Of a stretch of 64,000 bases of DNA, positions 31,857-41,063 are shown piece by piece. This DNA comes from Sulfitobacter sp. LCG007 (GTDB taxonomy: Bacteria; Pseudomonadota; Alphaproteobacteria; Rhodobacterales; Rhodobacteraceae). The stretch covers positions 1,550,001 to 1,614,000 of the forward strand of contig NZ_CP161805.1 of the NCBI RefSeq assembly GCF_040801785.1, given 5' to 3'. Position 1 is the stretch's first letter. Each line of letters begins with the position of its first letter. The translations under genes and the position numbers were made by a program. The notes beneath the pieces were generated by a model, which was not told where the DNA came from, did not search any database, and saw only the letters and a list, made by a program, of their open reading frames with translations.

Positions 31857-34604
31857 ATGGCCAAGAAAATGCTAATAGACGCCACGCATGCGGAAGAGAC
31901 CCGCGTGGTGGTGGTGGACGGAAACAAGGTAGAGGAATTCGACTTTGAATCCGAGAACAAGCGGCAGCTCGCCGGCAATATCTATCTCGCCAAGGTAACG
32001 CGGGTCGAACCCTCGCTTCAGGCGGCGTTCGTCGAATACGGCGGAAACCGGCACGGTTTCCTCGCCTTCTCCGAAATCCATCCCGACTATTACCAGATCC
32101 CCATCGCCGACCGTCAGGCGCTGATGGAGGAGGAGCGCGCCTACGCGGAGGCGCAGAAGGAAAGCGAGGACGACGACGAAAAGCCGAAGAAACGCGGCCG
32201 TTCGCGCAGCCGGTCCCGCAGCAAGGCAGCCGAAAGCACGAACGGAGATGCAACGGCGACCCGCGAGATCTCGGGGATGGAGACGGTCGACCTCGATGAC
32301 GAGGACGAGGGGCTGTCGCCGATGGAACGCGTCGGCGAAACCCCGGTCGAGGAATCGCTCGACGACGCGGGCGAGGGCGGTTCCGAAGCAGCGGACACCT
32401 CGGCCGGCGATGGGGATTCCGGCGCAGATGATGCGCATGAAGACGCGCATGACGATGGCGGGGACCACGACGAGGGTTCGGACGCCGCATCGCGCGACGA
32501 CACCATCGAATCCGTGGCCGAAGAGGACGACTCCGAAGACCTGCGGCCGGCGCGCAAGCCGCGTCCGCGGCGCTACAAGATCCAGGAAGTCATCAAGGTC
32601 CGCCAGATCCTGCTGGTGCAGGTCGTCAAGGAAGAGCGCGGCAACAAGGGTGCGGCACTCACCACCTATCTCAGCCTCGCTGGCCGCTACTGCGTGCTGA
32701 TGCCGAATACGGCGCGGGGCGGCGGCATCTCGCGCAAGATCACAAATGCTGCGGACCGCAAGAAGCTCAAGGAAATCGCCGCCGAGATCGACGTGCCCAC
32801 AGGCGCGGGGCTGATCGTGCGCACCGCCGGTTCTCGCCGCACCAAGGCAGAGATCAAACGCGACTACGAATATCTCCAGCGGCTCTGGGAACAGATCCGC
32901 GAGCTGACGCTGAAATCCATCGCGCCGGCCAAGATCTACGAGGAAGGCGACCTCATCAAGCGCTCGATCCGCGACCTATACAATCGCGACATCGACGAAG
33001 TCATGGTCGAAGGCGAACGCGGCTACCGCAACGCCAAGGACTTCATGAAGATGATCATGCCGTCCCATTCCAAGAACGTGAAGCTTTACAGCGAGAGCCT
33101 GCCGCTGTTCGCGCGCTATCAGGTGGAAAGCTACCTCGCGGCCATGTTCAACCCGACCGTGCAGCTTCCCTCGGGCGGCTATATCGTGATCGGCGTGACC
33201 GAGGCGCTTGTGGCGATCGACGTCAACTCGGGCCGGGCGACGAAGGAAGGCTCGATCGAGCAGACCGCGCTCAAGACCAACCTCGAGGCCGCTGACGAGG
33301 TGGCGCGCCAGTTGCGTCTGCGTGACCTTGCCGGGCTGATCGTCATCGACTTCATCGACATGGACGAGCGCAAGAACAATGCGGCCGTCGAGAAGCGCAT
33401 CAAGGACAAGCTCAAGACCGACCGGGCCCGCATCCAGATCGGGCGCATCTCGGGCTTCGGCCTCATGGAAATGTCGCGCCAGCGCCTGCGGCCCGGCATG
33501 ATCGAGGCGACGACCCAGCCCTGCCGCGCCTGCCACGGCACGGGCCTGATCCGGTCGGACGACAACCTCGCGCTTTCCATCCTGCGTCAGATCGAGGAAG
33601 AGGGCACCCGCAAGCGGTCGCGCGAGGTGCTGGTGCGCGCGCCGGTGGGCATCGCCAACTTCCTGATGAACCAGAAGCGCGAACATATCGCCCATATCGA
33701 GGGCCGCTACGGCATGGCGATCCGGATCGAGGGCGATCCGTCGCTGATCAGCCCGGACTTCGCGCTCGAGAAGTTCAAGACCGCGACCCGCGCCGTTCCT
33801 GTTGCGACGGCCGTGGTGTCCGTGGACATGTCGCTTGAGGATCTCGACGAGGACATCGATGTCGATGAGACACCGGAGGCCGAGGAAGACGAGGCGCAGT
33901 CGACACAGCCGGAACCAAACGAGGGCGACAACGGGGACGACAAGCCCAAGCGCCGTCGCCGCCGCCGGCGTCGCGGACGGGGCAAATCGTCGGGTGGAGA
34001 AGGTCAGAACGGACATGAAAACAGTTCCGACGCCGATGCGGGGAACGACGATACGCGCGATGAGGCGCGGCAGACTGGCGAGAATGCCGCCGATACCGCT
34101 GAACCCGCCTCCGGCGAACCCGCCACCGGAGAGAGTTCGGCCGAGGTGACCGCCGACGCTGAAGAAGCGCCCGAGGCCGAAGCGGCGAAGAAGACGCGCA
34201 GCCGCAGCCGGTCGCGCAGCCGCAAGAAGACCGACCCCGAAGCCGACGCCAGCCCGGAGACCCCGAGCGATACCACCGCCGCTGCGGAAAGCGCCGGGGA
34301 TCAGGGCGAGACGGCAGAAGCTCCGACTGAGGCGGAGGCGGAGGCGCCCCCGCCCAAGCCGAAGGCCACCCGCTCGCGCAGCCGCAAGAAAGCGCCCGAG
34401 CAGACGGCAGAGCCTACAACCGAAGAGTCGGCCGCTCCCGAGGCAGCCGCTCCCGAAGCAGCCGCGCAAACCGAAACGGCGGAACAGCCGGCGGAGCCGA
34501 CTGCCGCTCAGCCCGAGCCCGAGCCGGAAACAGTGGCAGCCGCCCCGGAAGAGCCGGCCAAGCAGAAGCCCAAGCGGCGGGGCTGGTGGTCGCTCGGCGG
34601 CTGA
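31857..34604 (+). CDS. rne: Ribonuclease E
   Basis: RNase E is the main endoribonuclease for mRNA decay and rRNA/tRNA processing and scaffolds the degradosome. The 915-residue protein has an S1 domain interrupted by a ~130-residue acidic insertion (about residues 85-235), as in alphaproteobacteria. It then has the catalytic DNase I-like core (AIDVNSG near 455 and FIDMDERKNN near 500 hold the Mg-binding acids) and the Zn-link CRACHGTG. The C-terminal ~240 residues are disordered, with acidic and Arg-rich stretches (RRRRRRRRG, RSRSRSRKK) that bind RNA. AAGGA precedes the ATG at 31857. A longer upstream reading has no family support. Confidence 0.96.
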   Translation: MAKKMLIDATHAEETRVVVVDGNKVEEFDFESENKRQLAGNIYLAKVTRVEPSLQAAFVEYGGNRHGFLAFSEIHPDYYQIPIADRQALMEEERAYAEAQKESEDDDEKPKKRGRSRSRSRSKAAESTNGDATATREISGMETVDLDDEDEGLSPMERVGETPVEESLDDAGEGGSEAADTSAGDGDSGADDAHEDAHDDGGDHDEGSDAASRDDTIESVAEEDDSEDLRPARKPRPRRYKIQEVIKVRQILLVQVVKEERGNKGAALTTYLSLAGRYCVLMPNTARGGGISRKITNAADRKKLKEIAAEIDVPTGAGLIVRTAGSRRTKAEIKRDYEYLQRLWEQIRELTLKSIAPAKIYEEGDLIKRSIRDLYNRDIDEVMVEGERGYRNAKDFMKMIMPSHSKNVKLYSESLPLFARYQVESYLAAMFNPTVQLPSGGYIVIGVTEALVAIDVNSGRATKEGSIEQTALKTNLEAADEVARQLRLRDLAGLIVIDFIDMDERKNNAAVEKRIKDKLKTDRARIQIGRISGFGLMEMSRQRLRPGMIEATTQPCRACHGTGLIRSDDNLALSILRQIEEEGTRKRSREVLVRAPVGIANFLMNQKREHIAHIEGRYGMAIRIEGDPSLISPDFALEKFKTATRAVPVATAVVSVDMSLEDLDEDIDVDETPEAEEDEAQSTQPEPNEGDNGDDKPKRRRRRRRRGRGKSSGGEGQNGHENSSDADAGNDDTRDEARQTGENAADTAEPASGEPATGESSAEVTADAEEAPEAEAAKKTRSRSRSRSRKKTDPEADASPETPSDTTAAAESAGDQGETAEAPTEAEAEAPPPKPKATRSRSRKKAPEQTAEPTTEESAAPEAAAPEAAAQTETAEQPAEPTAAQPEPEPETVAAAPEEPAKQKPKRRGWWSLGG

Positions 34605-34629
34605 TCGGCCGGCAACGTGACGAAAACAG

Positions 34630-34649
34630 CGCAGGCCTTCGGGCCTGCG
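34630..34649. terminator. UUCG-loop terminator between rne and tusA
   Basis: CGCAGGCC (34630-34637), a TTCG tetraloop and GGCCTGCG (34642-34649) form an 8-bp stem between the converging rne and tusA genes. Both sides have short T-rich stretches (TTCCTGTTT on plus, GTTTTCG on minus), so it may work in both directions. Confidence 0.75.
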
Positions 34650-34664
34650 TTCCTGTTTCCGGCC

Positions 34665-34895
34665 TCAGCCCTTGCGGATGACGTAGGTCTGCACCGGCCC
34701 GTCGGTCTGTCCCGAAACCAGCGTGTGCCCCGCCTCGGCGCAGAAATGGGGAATGTCGATCACGGCAGCCGGATCGTCCGCGATCACGGTCAGCGCCTCT
34801 CCGCGAGCAAGACCCATCAGGCGCTTTCGCGCCTTGAGGACGGGCAGGGGGCACAGCAGCCCGGTCGCGTCGAGAAAGGCGGGATCGTCACTCAT
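34665..34895 (-). CDS. tusA: TusA family sulfur-carrier protein
   Basis: The 76-residue protein is a TusA/SirA-type sulfurtransferase. The persulfide cysteine is C15 in GLLCPLPVLKARK. TusA passes sulfur for tRNA thiolation and other pathways. ATG 34895 gives the standard family length; an upstream start would add 17 unrelated residues. It is divergent from ccdA. Confidence 0.93.
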   Translation of the reverse strand: MSDDPAFLDATGLLCPLPVLKARKRLMGLARGEALTVIADDPAAVIDIPHFCAEAGHTLVSGQTDGPVQTYVIRKG

Positions 34896-34989
34896 GGGAT
34901 CATGGGATAGGCGCGATGTTTCAGCCTGTCCACAGGGATGTGACACGACCCCCGGTGACGCCGGTGCGACAATCGCCTAATCAGGCCTC

Positions 34990-35742
34990 ATGTTCGGGAT
35001 CGAGATCATCGACGCAAGCCTGCTGCCGGCGATGGCCGTCGCCCTTCTGGCAGGCGTCGTCAGCTTTCTCAGCCCCTGCGTCCTGCCCATCGTCCCGCCA
35101 TATCTCGCCTACATGGGCGGCGTCACGCTGGGCGAGATGGAGGGGACATCCAGTGCCCGCCGGCGGGCCGCATTCGCCGCCTTCTGTTTCGTGCTGGGCC
35201 TTTCGACGGTCTTCCTGCTGCTGGGGTTCACCGCCTCGGCCTTCGGCGCATTCTTTCTCCGGAACCAGACGCTGTTCACTCAGGTTTCAGGTGTCGTCGT
35301 GATCGTTTTCGGCCTGCATTTCTTGGGGCTCTTCCGCATTCCCTTCCTAGACCGCGAGGCGCGGCTGGATGCGGGGGACCGGGGCGGCTCGAGCTTCGGG
35401 GCCTATGTGCTTGGCCTCGCATTCGCTTTCGGCTGGACACCGTGCATCGGGCCGCAGCTAGGCGCGATCCTGTCGCTTGCCGCTGCCGAAGGATCGGTCG
35501 GGCGCGGAACCCTCCTGCTTGGCCTCTACGCGCTTGGGCTGGGCATCCCGTTTCTGCTTGCCGCGATCTTCATCACCCGCGCCATGGGCCTGATGAACCG
35601 CCTCAAGCGCCATATGCGCATGATCGAGCGGGTCATGGGCGGGCTCCTCGTCCTTGTGGGGCTCGCGCTGCTCACCGGCGCCTTTACGACCTTCTCCTGG
35701 TGGCTGCTGGAGACCTTTCCGGTGCTATCCACTTTGGGGTGA
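34990..35742 (+). CDS. ccdA: CcdA-type thiol:disulfide transmembrane reductant conduit
   Basis: This 250-residue membrane protein of the CcdA/DsbD-beta family carries electrons from cytoplasmic thioredoxin to the periplasm, mainly for cytochrome c assembly. It has about six helices. The redox cysteines are C30 (SFLSPCVLPIVPPY) and C152 (GWTPCIGPQLG). Length and motifs are normal. Confidence 0.94.
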   Translation: MFGIEIIDASLLPAMAVALLAGVVSFLSPCVLPIVPPYLAYMGGVTLGEMEGTSSARRRAAFAAFCFVLGLSTVFLLLGFTASAFGAFFLRNQTLFTQVSGVVVIVFGLHFLGLFRIPFLDREARLDAGDRGGSSFGAYVLGLAFAFGWTPCIGPQLGAILSLAAAEGSVGRGTLLLGLYALGLGIPFLLAAIFITRAMGLMNRLKRHMRMIERVMGGLLVLVGLALLTGAFTTFSWWLLETFPVLSTLG

Positions 35743-35782
35743 ATCGGTTTCCTTTCTGCTGCCTCCGGTTTAGTCTCGGACG

Positions 35783-36409
35783 ATGGAACCGGAACGCGGC
35801 AGACTGGACGACGCTTCCCGGGTCAGGCGGCGGGGGGTGTTCCACCTTCCAGGCTTCGATCCGCATGGGCCGCGCGGCTACCGTGACCTCTACCGGACTG
35901 AAGCTTCGGCGCAGGCCCGCATTTCCGGCGATCACCTGACCCGATATTCCGTCCGCATCGCCGGAGCATGCGGCCAGGCGGTCACGGCGCGGGTCGATGG
36001 CGCGCAGACAGTCGTCGGCTTGGAAGTGCGGGACTTCTCCGATCCCGCCCTGATGGCGGCCCGGCGATCCATCACATGGGTAGATGTCATCGCCCCGTGG
36101 GACCGCTGCGCCGATGCGCTTTGCGACCCCGTCGCCGTGTGCGGTGTCGCATCCGCAATGCGGCGCTGGCTGCTGGCGATTTCCGCAGCCTTCAGCCGTA
36201 CACTCAGCCCCAGGCATTGGCGCGCGCTGCGCTCGCGGTTCGTCCATCAGCATGTCCAGTATCCCAACGCCTTCGACCGCACCGGACGATATGACTGTTT
36301 CCGCCTCACTGCGCGGCCCCTGACCCTCGCCGCGCGTCATGCCGGACGGGCGAGTTCGCCCTTGTGCCTGAGGGTTCCCGTCAGCAAGTTCACGTCCCTC
36401 GCTCCATGA
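35783..36409 (+). CDS. Short hypothetical protein overlapping the P450 gene
   Basis: The 208-residue protein is not firmly recognised. Its start (RRRGVFHLPGFDPHGPRGYRDLYR) recalls a family of longer hydrolase-like proteins of this bacterial group that begin with a PGFDP motif, so it may be a shortened relative. The C-terminal half is Arg-rich and looks low in structure, which would fit a frameshifted end. Its stop overlaps the P450 start (ATGA), suggesting coupling. Function unknown. Confidence 0.55.
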   Translation: MEPERGRLDDASRVRRRGVFHLPGFDPHGPRGYRDLYRTEASAQARISGDHLTRYSVRIAGACGQAVTARVDGAQTVVGLEVRDFSDPALMAARRSITWVDVIAPWDRCADALCDPVAVCGVASAMRRWLLAISAAFSRTLSPRHWRALRSRFVHQHVQYPNAFDRTGRYDCFRLTARPLTLAARHAGRASSPLCLRVPVSKFTSLAP

Positions 36410-37851
36410 GCATCCCACCGAAACCGCCCGGCAGGCAGGGGGAAGTGTCGCTCTGGCGCCTTGCGCGCATGCTGAGGCGCGACATCCTTTCTGCGCTGCC
36501 AGAAAGGCTTTATCGCGCGCGCATGGCGGAGTTCCGGATGCCGTTCCTGCGCAGCTACCTTGTCAACGAGCCCGGACTTGCGCAGCTGGTGCTGAGGGAG
36601 CGGCCCGAACGCTTTCCCAGGTCGTCGCGCGTTGCGGCGGGGCTCGAACCGCTCCTCGGGGCGTCCGTGTTCTGTACCGACGGCGACAGATGGAAGCGCC
36701 AGCGCCGGATCGTGGACAAGGCCCTGGACCGGGGTCAGATCGAGGCGAGCCTGCCTGCGCTGCAGGCCGCGTCGGATGCCGCCGTGCGACGGCTTCTGTG
36801 CCGTGAGGGCGAAGCGGTCGATATCGAGGCGGAAGCGAGCCATGCTGCCGCCGATGCGATCTTCCGCACGATGTTTTCGCTGCCGATCGAAGATGCTCTC
36901 GCCCGGGAGGTTTTCGACGCCTTCCGCTGCTATCAGCGGTGCCAGCCGGTGTTGCGCCCCTTGGCTCTGCTTCCACTCCCCGGCTGGGTGCCGCGACCGG
37001 ATCAGCGGCGGGCCCGGGCCGCGGCATCTCGGATCCGGGCTCTGATCGGAGGGCTGATCGGGACCCGGCTTCTGGAAATCGACGCCGGCTACGCGCCCGA
37101 TGACCTCGGCACGCGGATGCTGAGCGCCAGCCATGCCGCGGCTGGCAGCGCAGACTCTGCGTCGGAGATGATCGATCAGGTGGCGACCTTCTTCCTCGCC
37201 TGTCACGAGACCAGCGCCTCGGCCCTTGCCTGGGCGCTGTATCTCATGGCCGAACACCCGGAATGGCAGGCACGCCTCGTGGCAGAGGCGGCGGCGTCGT
37301 CAGGCGTAGGGCTGAGGTCGGTCGGACGCCTGCGTATCGCCCGTGCGGTGTTCCGCGAGACCCTGCGGCTTTATCCTCCGGTCCCGATGATGTTGCGTGA
37401 AGCCTGCCATTCCGAGACCCTGCGGGGACGGCACGTGCCGCGGGGGTCGCAGATTGTGATCAGCCCCCGGCTGCTGCATCGGCACGAACGCTTCTGGACG
37501 GATCCCGATGGGTTCGATCCAAGCCGCTGGCTGGCGCAGAATGTGGCCGCGACGCGATGTCGTGAAGGTCAGGATGCCTACATGCCCTTCGGCCTCGGCC
37601 CCAGGACATGCCCGGGAACGGGTTTCGCGATGGTCGAGGGCCCGCTGATGCTTTCGGCGATCCTGGGCGCTGTCGAATTGCAGCCATTGCAGGGCAGGCG
37701 GCCGATGCCCGTCGCGCATCTTACCCTTCGGGCGCGGGACGGCATCCACCTCCGTCTGTCCCGAAGACGGGGGCTGTCTGCCGCTAACATGTACCAACAT
37801 CCGGACAGCTGCAGTATCAAACAGCCGAGTGGAATCAGTGCGATGGAGTGA
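36406..37851 (+). CDS. Cytochrome P450
   Basis: The 481-residue heme monooxygenase has the standard P450 marks: the I-helix proton-relay segment ACHETS (about 265-270), E318-xx-R321 in RETLRLYPP, a PERF-like FDPSRW, and the heme-ligand loop FGLGPRTCPG with C402. The substrate is unknown. No ferredoxin or reductase gene is adjacent, so it uses redox partners encoded elsewhere. I chose ATG 36406, overlapping the previous stop. The last ~20 residues after LSRRRG look like an unconserved tail. Its stop lies 2 bp before the aldolase start. Confidence 0.93.
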   Translation: MSIPPKPPGRQGEVSLWRLARMLRRDILSALPERLYRARMAEFRMPFLRSYLVNEPGLAQLVLRERPERFPRSSRVAAGLEPLLGASVFCTDGDRWKRQRRIVDKALDRGQIEASLPALQAASDAAVRRLLCREGEAVDIEAEASHAAADAIFRTMFSLPIEDALAREVFDAFRCYQRCQPVLRPLALLPLPGWVPRPDQRRARAAASRIRALIGGLIGTRLLEIDAGYAPDDLGTRMLSASHAAAGSADSASEMIDQVATFFLACHETSASALAWALYLMAEHPEWQARLVAEAAASSGVGLRSVGRLRIARAVFRETLRLYPPVPMMLREACHSETLRGRHVPRGSQIVISPRLLHRHERFWTDPDGFDPSRWLAQNVAATRCREGQDAYMPFGLGPRTCPGTGFAMVEGPLMLSAILGAVELQPLQGRRPMPVAHLTLRARDGIHLRLSRRRGLSAANMYQHPDSCSIKQPSGISAME

Positions 37852-37853
37852 AC

Positions 37854-38747
37854 ATGAGCGATCTCGGCAAAATGCGGGACCAGATGCAATCAGGGCGGGG
37901 GTTCATCGCTGCGCTGGACCAGTCGGGAGGATCGACACCGAAGGCGCTCAGCCTCTACGGGGTGGAACAATCCGAGTATTCGGGTGACGAGGAAATGTTC
38001 GCGAAGATCCACGAAATGCGCGCGCGCATCATCCTGGCGGACGACTTCACCCAAGCCAAGGTCATCGGGGCAATCCTCTTCGAACGCACGATGAAGAACG
38101 AGATCAACGGCACGCCGGTGGCCGAACTGCTCTGGAAGGAGCGCGGGATCGTCCCGTTCCTGAAGATCGACAAGGGTCTCGAGGCCCAGGCGAACGGTGT
38201 GCAGCTGATGAAGCCGATCCCGGGACTTGCGGCGCTTCTCGAGGAGGCGGCAGGGAAGGCGATATTCGGCACCAAGGAGCGTTCGGTGATCCACGAGGCC
38301 GATGCGGATGGCATCCGCGCCATCGTGGCCCAGCAGTTCGAGGTCGGCATGGAGGTGCTTGCCGCGGGCCTGGTGCCGATCCTGGAACCCGAGGTGGACA
38401 TCCATTCGCCGACAAAGGCCGAGGCCGAGGAGATGCTGAAATCCGAGATTTCCGCGCATCTCGACACACTTCCCGAGGGAGCGGAAGTGATGCTGAAGCT
38501 TACCATCCCGACGACGCCGGGACTCTATGACGCGCTGGCGGACGATCCGCGTGTTCTGCGTGTCCTGGCGCTTTCGGGGGGATATTCCACCGACGAGGCC
38601 TGCGAGAAGCTGGCGCATAACGGCAAGATGATCGCGAGCTTCAGCAGGGCGCTGGCGGAGGGGCTGAACGCGAAAATGTCCGATTCCGAGTTCAACGCGG
38701 TGCTGGGAAGCAATATCGACAAGATCTACCGCGCATCGGTGGCTTGA
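37854..38747 (+). CDS. Class I fructose-bisphosphate aldolase
   Basis: The 297-residue protein is a class I (Schiff-base) fructose-1,6-bisphosphate aldolase of the bacterial short type. Family signatures are FIAALDQSGGSTPKAL near the N-terminus, VPFLKIDKGLE, and LVPILEPEVDI. GGAG lies before ATG 37854; a GTG 6 bp upstream is less likely. The close spacing behind the P450 gene may be chance or an operon. Two palindromes follow the stop. Confidence 0.94.
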   Translation: MSDLGKMRDQMQSGRGFIAALDQSGGSTPKALSLYGVEQSEYSGDEEMFAKIHEMRARIILADDFTQAKVIGAILFERTMKNEINGTPVAELLWKERGIVPFLKIDKGLEAQANGVQLMKPIPGLAALLEEAAGKAIFGTKERSVIHEADADGIRAIVAQQFEVGMEVLAAGLVPILEPEVDIHSPTKAEAEEMLKSEISAHLDTLPEGAEVMLKLTIPTTPGLYDALADDPRVLRVLALSGGYSTDEACEKLAHNGKMIASFSRALAEGLNAKMSDSEFNAVLGSNIDKIYRASVA

Positions 38748-38754
38748 GCGGGAC

Positions 38755-38800
38755 CCCGGAAAATTGCAATTTTCCGGGCCGTTTTCTTGGAAGAAAACGG
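38755..38800. terminator. Two adjacent perfect palindromes between converging operons
   Basis: The first palindrome has 12-bp arms (38755-38766 and 38767-38778, centre TTGCAA). The second has 10-bp arms CCGTTTTCTT/AAGAAAACGG (38779-38788 and 38791-38800). T- and A-runs sit inside the stems, so each gives a U-tract in one direction. They lie between the aldolase gene (plus) and the small gene ending at 38802 (minus). Confidence 0.75.
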
Positions 38801-38801
38801 A

Positions 38802-39035
38802 TCACAGTACCCTGCGGACGGGCTCCTGATTGCAGAAGATGATCATCTGCCCGGCATTCTCGACGGCGCGATATCCGCGCCGCCGGAGCTCTGCCTCGAA
38901 TGCGGCGCGACCCACGAACCGGTCTATGTCGCGGATGCTGCGGCGCACCACTCCGCCGTCCCGCGCGGCCTTCGAGCTGAATACGTGGCGCAGCCAGGCC
39001 TGGGGAGAGAGTGCTGCCGACAGAGACTCGTTCAT
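38802..39035 (-). CDS. Small conserved protein, end of the fumC operon
   Basis: The 77-residue protein (SPQAWLRHVFSSKAARDGG ... GQMIIFCNQEPVRRVL) is a conserved small protein of Rhodobacteraceae. From memory it is sometimes labelled an anthranilate isomerase, which its size and sequence do not support. It contains GGVVRRSIRDIDRFVGR, a possible small helical nucleic-acid-binding surface, and one cysteine. It is the fourth gene of a tight minus-strand run with fumC, DUF4169 and the RHH protein (9 bp gap). Confidence 0.75.
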   Translation of the reverse strand: MNESLSAALSPQAWLRHVFSSKAARDGGVVRRSIRDIDRFVGRAAFEAELRRRGYRAVENAGQMIIFCNQEPVRRVL

Positions 39036-39044
39036 GTCGCGAGG

Positions 39045-39278
39045 CTAGACGTCGCGCGGTAAACGTGCCCTTAAGTTGCGCAGCACGTGCAGGCGGATGG
39101 CGGAGGCGAGCCCGCAGGATGTGCCCCGCGCCACGTCGATTTCCGCCACCAGCGCATTCAGCGCCATGTCGCGTTCGCCTGCCATTTCGCGCAGCGCCTG
39201 CCAGAATTCCGGCTCGAGCGAGATCGACGTTCGATGCCCCTTCAGGGTCACGGAGTGCTTGACCGGCCTGTCCGTCAT
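39045..39278 (-). CDS. Ribbon-helix-helix protein
   Basis: The 77-residue protein fits the RHH_4 type: an N-terminal strand VKHSVTLKGHRTSISLEPEFW, then helices ALREMAGERDMALNALVAEID. Such proteins bind DNA as dimers, but this stand-alone form in the fumC operon has no described target that I know. It lies 10 bp after the DUF4169 gene. Confidence 0.88.
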   Translation of the reverse strand: MTDRPVKHSVTLKGHRTSISLEPEFWQALREMAGERDMALNALVAEIDVARGTSCGLASAIRLHVLRNLRARLPRDV

Positions 39279-39288
39279 GGCCGCCCGG

Positions 39289-39465
39289 TCATGTCTCGCG
39301 CTTGTGCGCCTCGAGATTGCGCGCGATCTGCTCGGCTCGCGCCTTCAGCGCTTCCTTCTGGGCCTTCGTCTGGCCGAATGTGACGGCGTTCTCCGCCGCG
39401 CGCGACTTGCGCGAGGACCGATCGCGATCCTTGCGCACCTTGTTGAGATTGATGGGCTTGGTCAT
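39289..39465 (-). CDS. DUF4169 small basic protein
   Basis: This 58-residue open frame (ATG at 39465, stop at 39289-39291) reads MTKPINLNKVRKDRDRSSRK and continues with AENAVTFGQTKAQKE and a Lys/Glu-rich helix ending HKRET. This matches DUF4169, a small, highly charged family of alphaproteobacteria with unknown function. It sits 11 bp after fumC and 10 bp before the RHH gene, in one operon. Confidence 0.85.
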   Translation of the reverse strand: MTKPINLNKVRKDRDRSSRKSRAAENAVTFGQTKAQKEALKARAEQIARNLEAHKRET

Positions 39466-39476
39466 CCGGGGTTTCC

Positions 39477-40868
39477 CTATCTAGGCCCGATCATCTGCTC
39501 CGGCCGCACCACGCGGTCGAAGGTTTCAGCGTCGACGAATCCGAGCGCGATGGCCTCCTCGCGCAGGGTCGTTCCGTTCTTGTGGGCCGTCTTGGCGACC
39601 TTGGTCGCGTTGTCATAGCCGATCGTCGGCGCGAGCGCCGTCACCAGCATGAGTGATTCATGCAGCAGCTTCTCGATGCGCGGCTCGTTGGCCTCGATGC
39701 CTGCGACCATGTTGTCGGTGAAGGCCGAGGCGCTGTCGCCCAGAAGCTGCATCGACTGCAGCACGTTGTAGCTCATCATAGGGTTGTAGACGTTGAGCTC
39801 GAAATGACCCTGGCTGCCGGCGAACCCGACCGCCGCATCGTTGCCCATCACATGGGCACAGACCATGGTCAGCGCCTCGGCCTGCGTCGGGTTCACCTTG
39901 CCCGGCATGATCGACGAGCCGGGCTCGTTCTCCGGCAGGATCAGTTCGCCAAGCCCGCAGCGGGGCCCCGAGCCCAGCAGGCGGATGTCATTGGCGATCT
40001 TGAAGAGCGAGGCGGCCACCGTCTTGAGCGCGCCCGAGAACATCACCATCGCGTCATGGGCTGCCAGCGCTTCGAACTTGTTCGGCGCGGTCACGAAGGG
40101 CAGGCCGGTGATCTCGGCCATGTTCTTCGCGACCATCTCGGCCCAGCCCTTTTGCGTGTTGAGCCCGGTGCCGACCGCGGTGCCGCCCTGCGCGAGCTCG
40201 TATATGTCGCCGAGGCAGGCCTCGACCCGCTCGATTCCCTTGCGGACCTGATGGGCGTAGCCGCCGAATTCCTGTCCCAGCGTCAGAGGCGTGGCATCCT
40301 GGGTATGGGTGCGCCCGATCTTGATGATGTCCCTGAAGGCCTCGGCCTTCACCTCGAGCGCCGCGGCGAGCTTTTCGAGCCCCGGCAGCAGGACGTCGCG
40401 TGCCTGCATGCCGATCGCGACATGCATCGCCGTGGGGAAGGTGTCGTTCGAGCTCTGACCCATGTTGACATGATCGTTGGGATGAACCGGCTTCTTCGAG
40501 CCCATCTCGCCGCCCATCATCTCGATGGCCCGATTCGAGATCACCTCGTTGGCGTTCATGTTCGACTGCGTGCCCGACCCGGTCTGCCAGACCACTAACG
40601 GAAAGTTGTCGTCGAACCTGCCGTCGATCACCTCGGATGCCGCCGCGACGATCGCGTCTCCCACCGCGGGCTCGATCGTGCCGAGTTCGAGGTTCGCCAT
40701 GGCGCAAGCCTTCTTGATCACGCCGAGCGCGCGCACGATCGGGACCGGCTGCTTTTCCCAGCCGATGGGGAAGTTCAGGATCGAGCGCTGCGTCTGCGCG
40801 CCCCAGTACTTGTCGGCGGGAACCTCGAGCGGTCCGAAGCTGTCGGTCTCTGTGCGGGTGGCGGCCAT
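39477..40868 (-). CDS. fumC: Class II fumarate hydratase
   Basis: FumC interconverts fumarate and malate in the TCA cycle without an Fe-S cluster. The 463-residue protein has the fumarase/aspartase signature [13 protein letters not shown], plus [13 protein letters not shown] and [11 protein letters not shown]. The N-terminus [20 protein letters not shown] is typical. It leads the operon fumC-DUF4169-RHH-small protein. Confidence 0.97.
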   Translation of the reverse strand: MAATRTETDSFGPLEVPADKYWGAQTQRSILNFPIGWEKQPVPIVRALGVIKKACAMANLELGTIEPAVGDAIVAAASEVIDGRFDDNFPLVVWQTGSGTQSNMNANEVISNRAIEMMGGEMGSKKPVHPNDHVNMGQSSNDTFPTAMHVAIGMQARDVLLPGLEKLAAALEVKAEAFRDIIKIGRTHTQDATPLTLGQEFGGYAHQVRKGIERVEACLGDIYELAQGGTAVGTGLNTQKGWAEMVAKNMAEITGLPFVTAPNKFEALAAHDAMVMFSGALKTVAASLFKIANDIRLLGSGPRCGLGELILPENEPGSSIMPGKVNPTQAEALTMVCAHVMGNDAAVGFAGSQGHFELNVYNPMMSYNVLQSMQLLGDSASAFTDNMVAGIEANEPRIEKLLHESLMLVTALAPTIGYDNATKVAKTAHKNGTTLREEAIALGFVDAETFDRVVRPEQMIGPR

Positions 40869-41063
40869 CGTTCAGTCTCCCCAGAGGCAATTGCAGGCGT
40901 CGGTCAGCCTTTAGCGGGCCAGACAGGGGCACACAAGGATTTGAACGTTAACCTGCCCGAACCCGCGAAGAGGCGCAGGAGTGACGTGCAACTGCCGAAG
41001 CCGCGTAGTAGGCTGATCCGGCAACGTCATGCGTGTCGGCGATTGCCGTGAGGAGTAACAGGA

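Noticed and set aside
38802-39035. Label as phosphoribosylanthranilate isomerase
   Set aside because: At 77 residues it is far too short for the TIM-barrel enzyme and shows none of its motifs.
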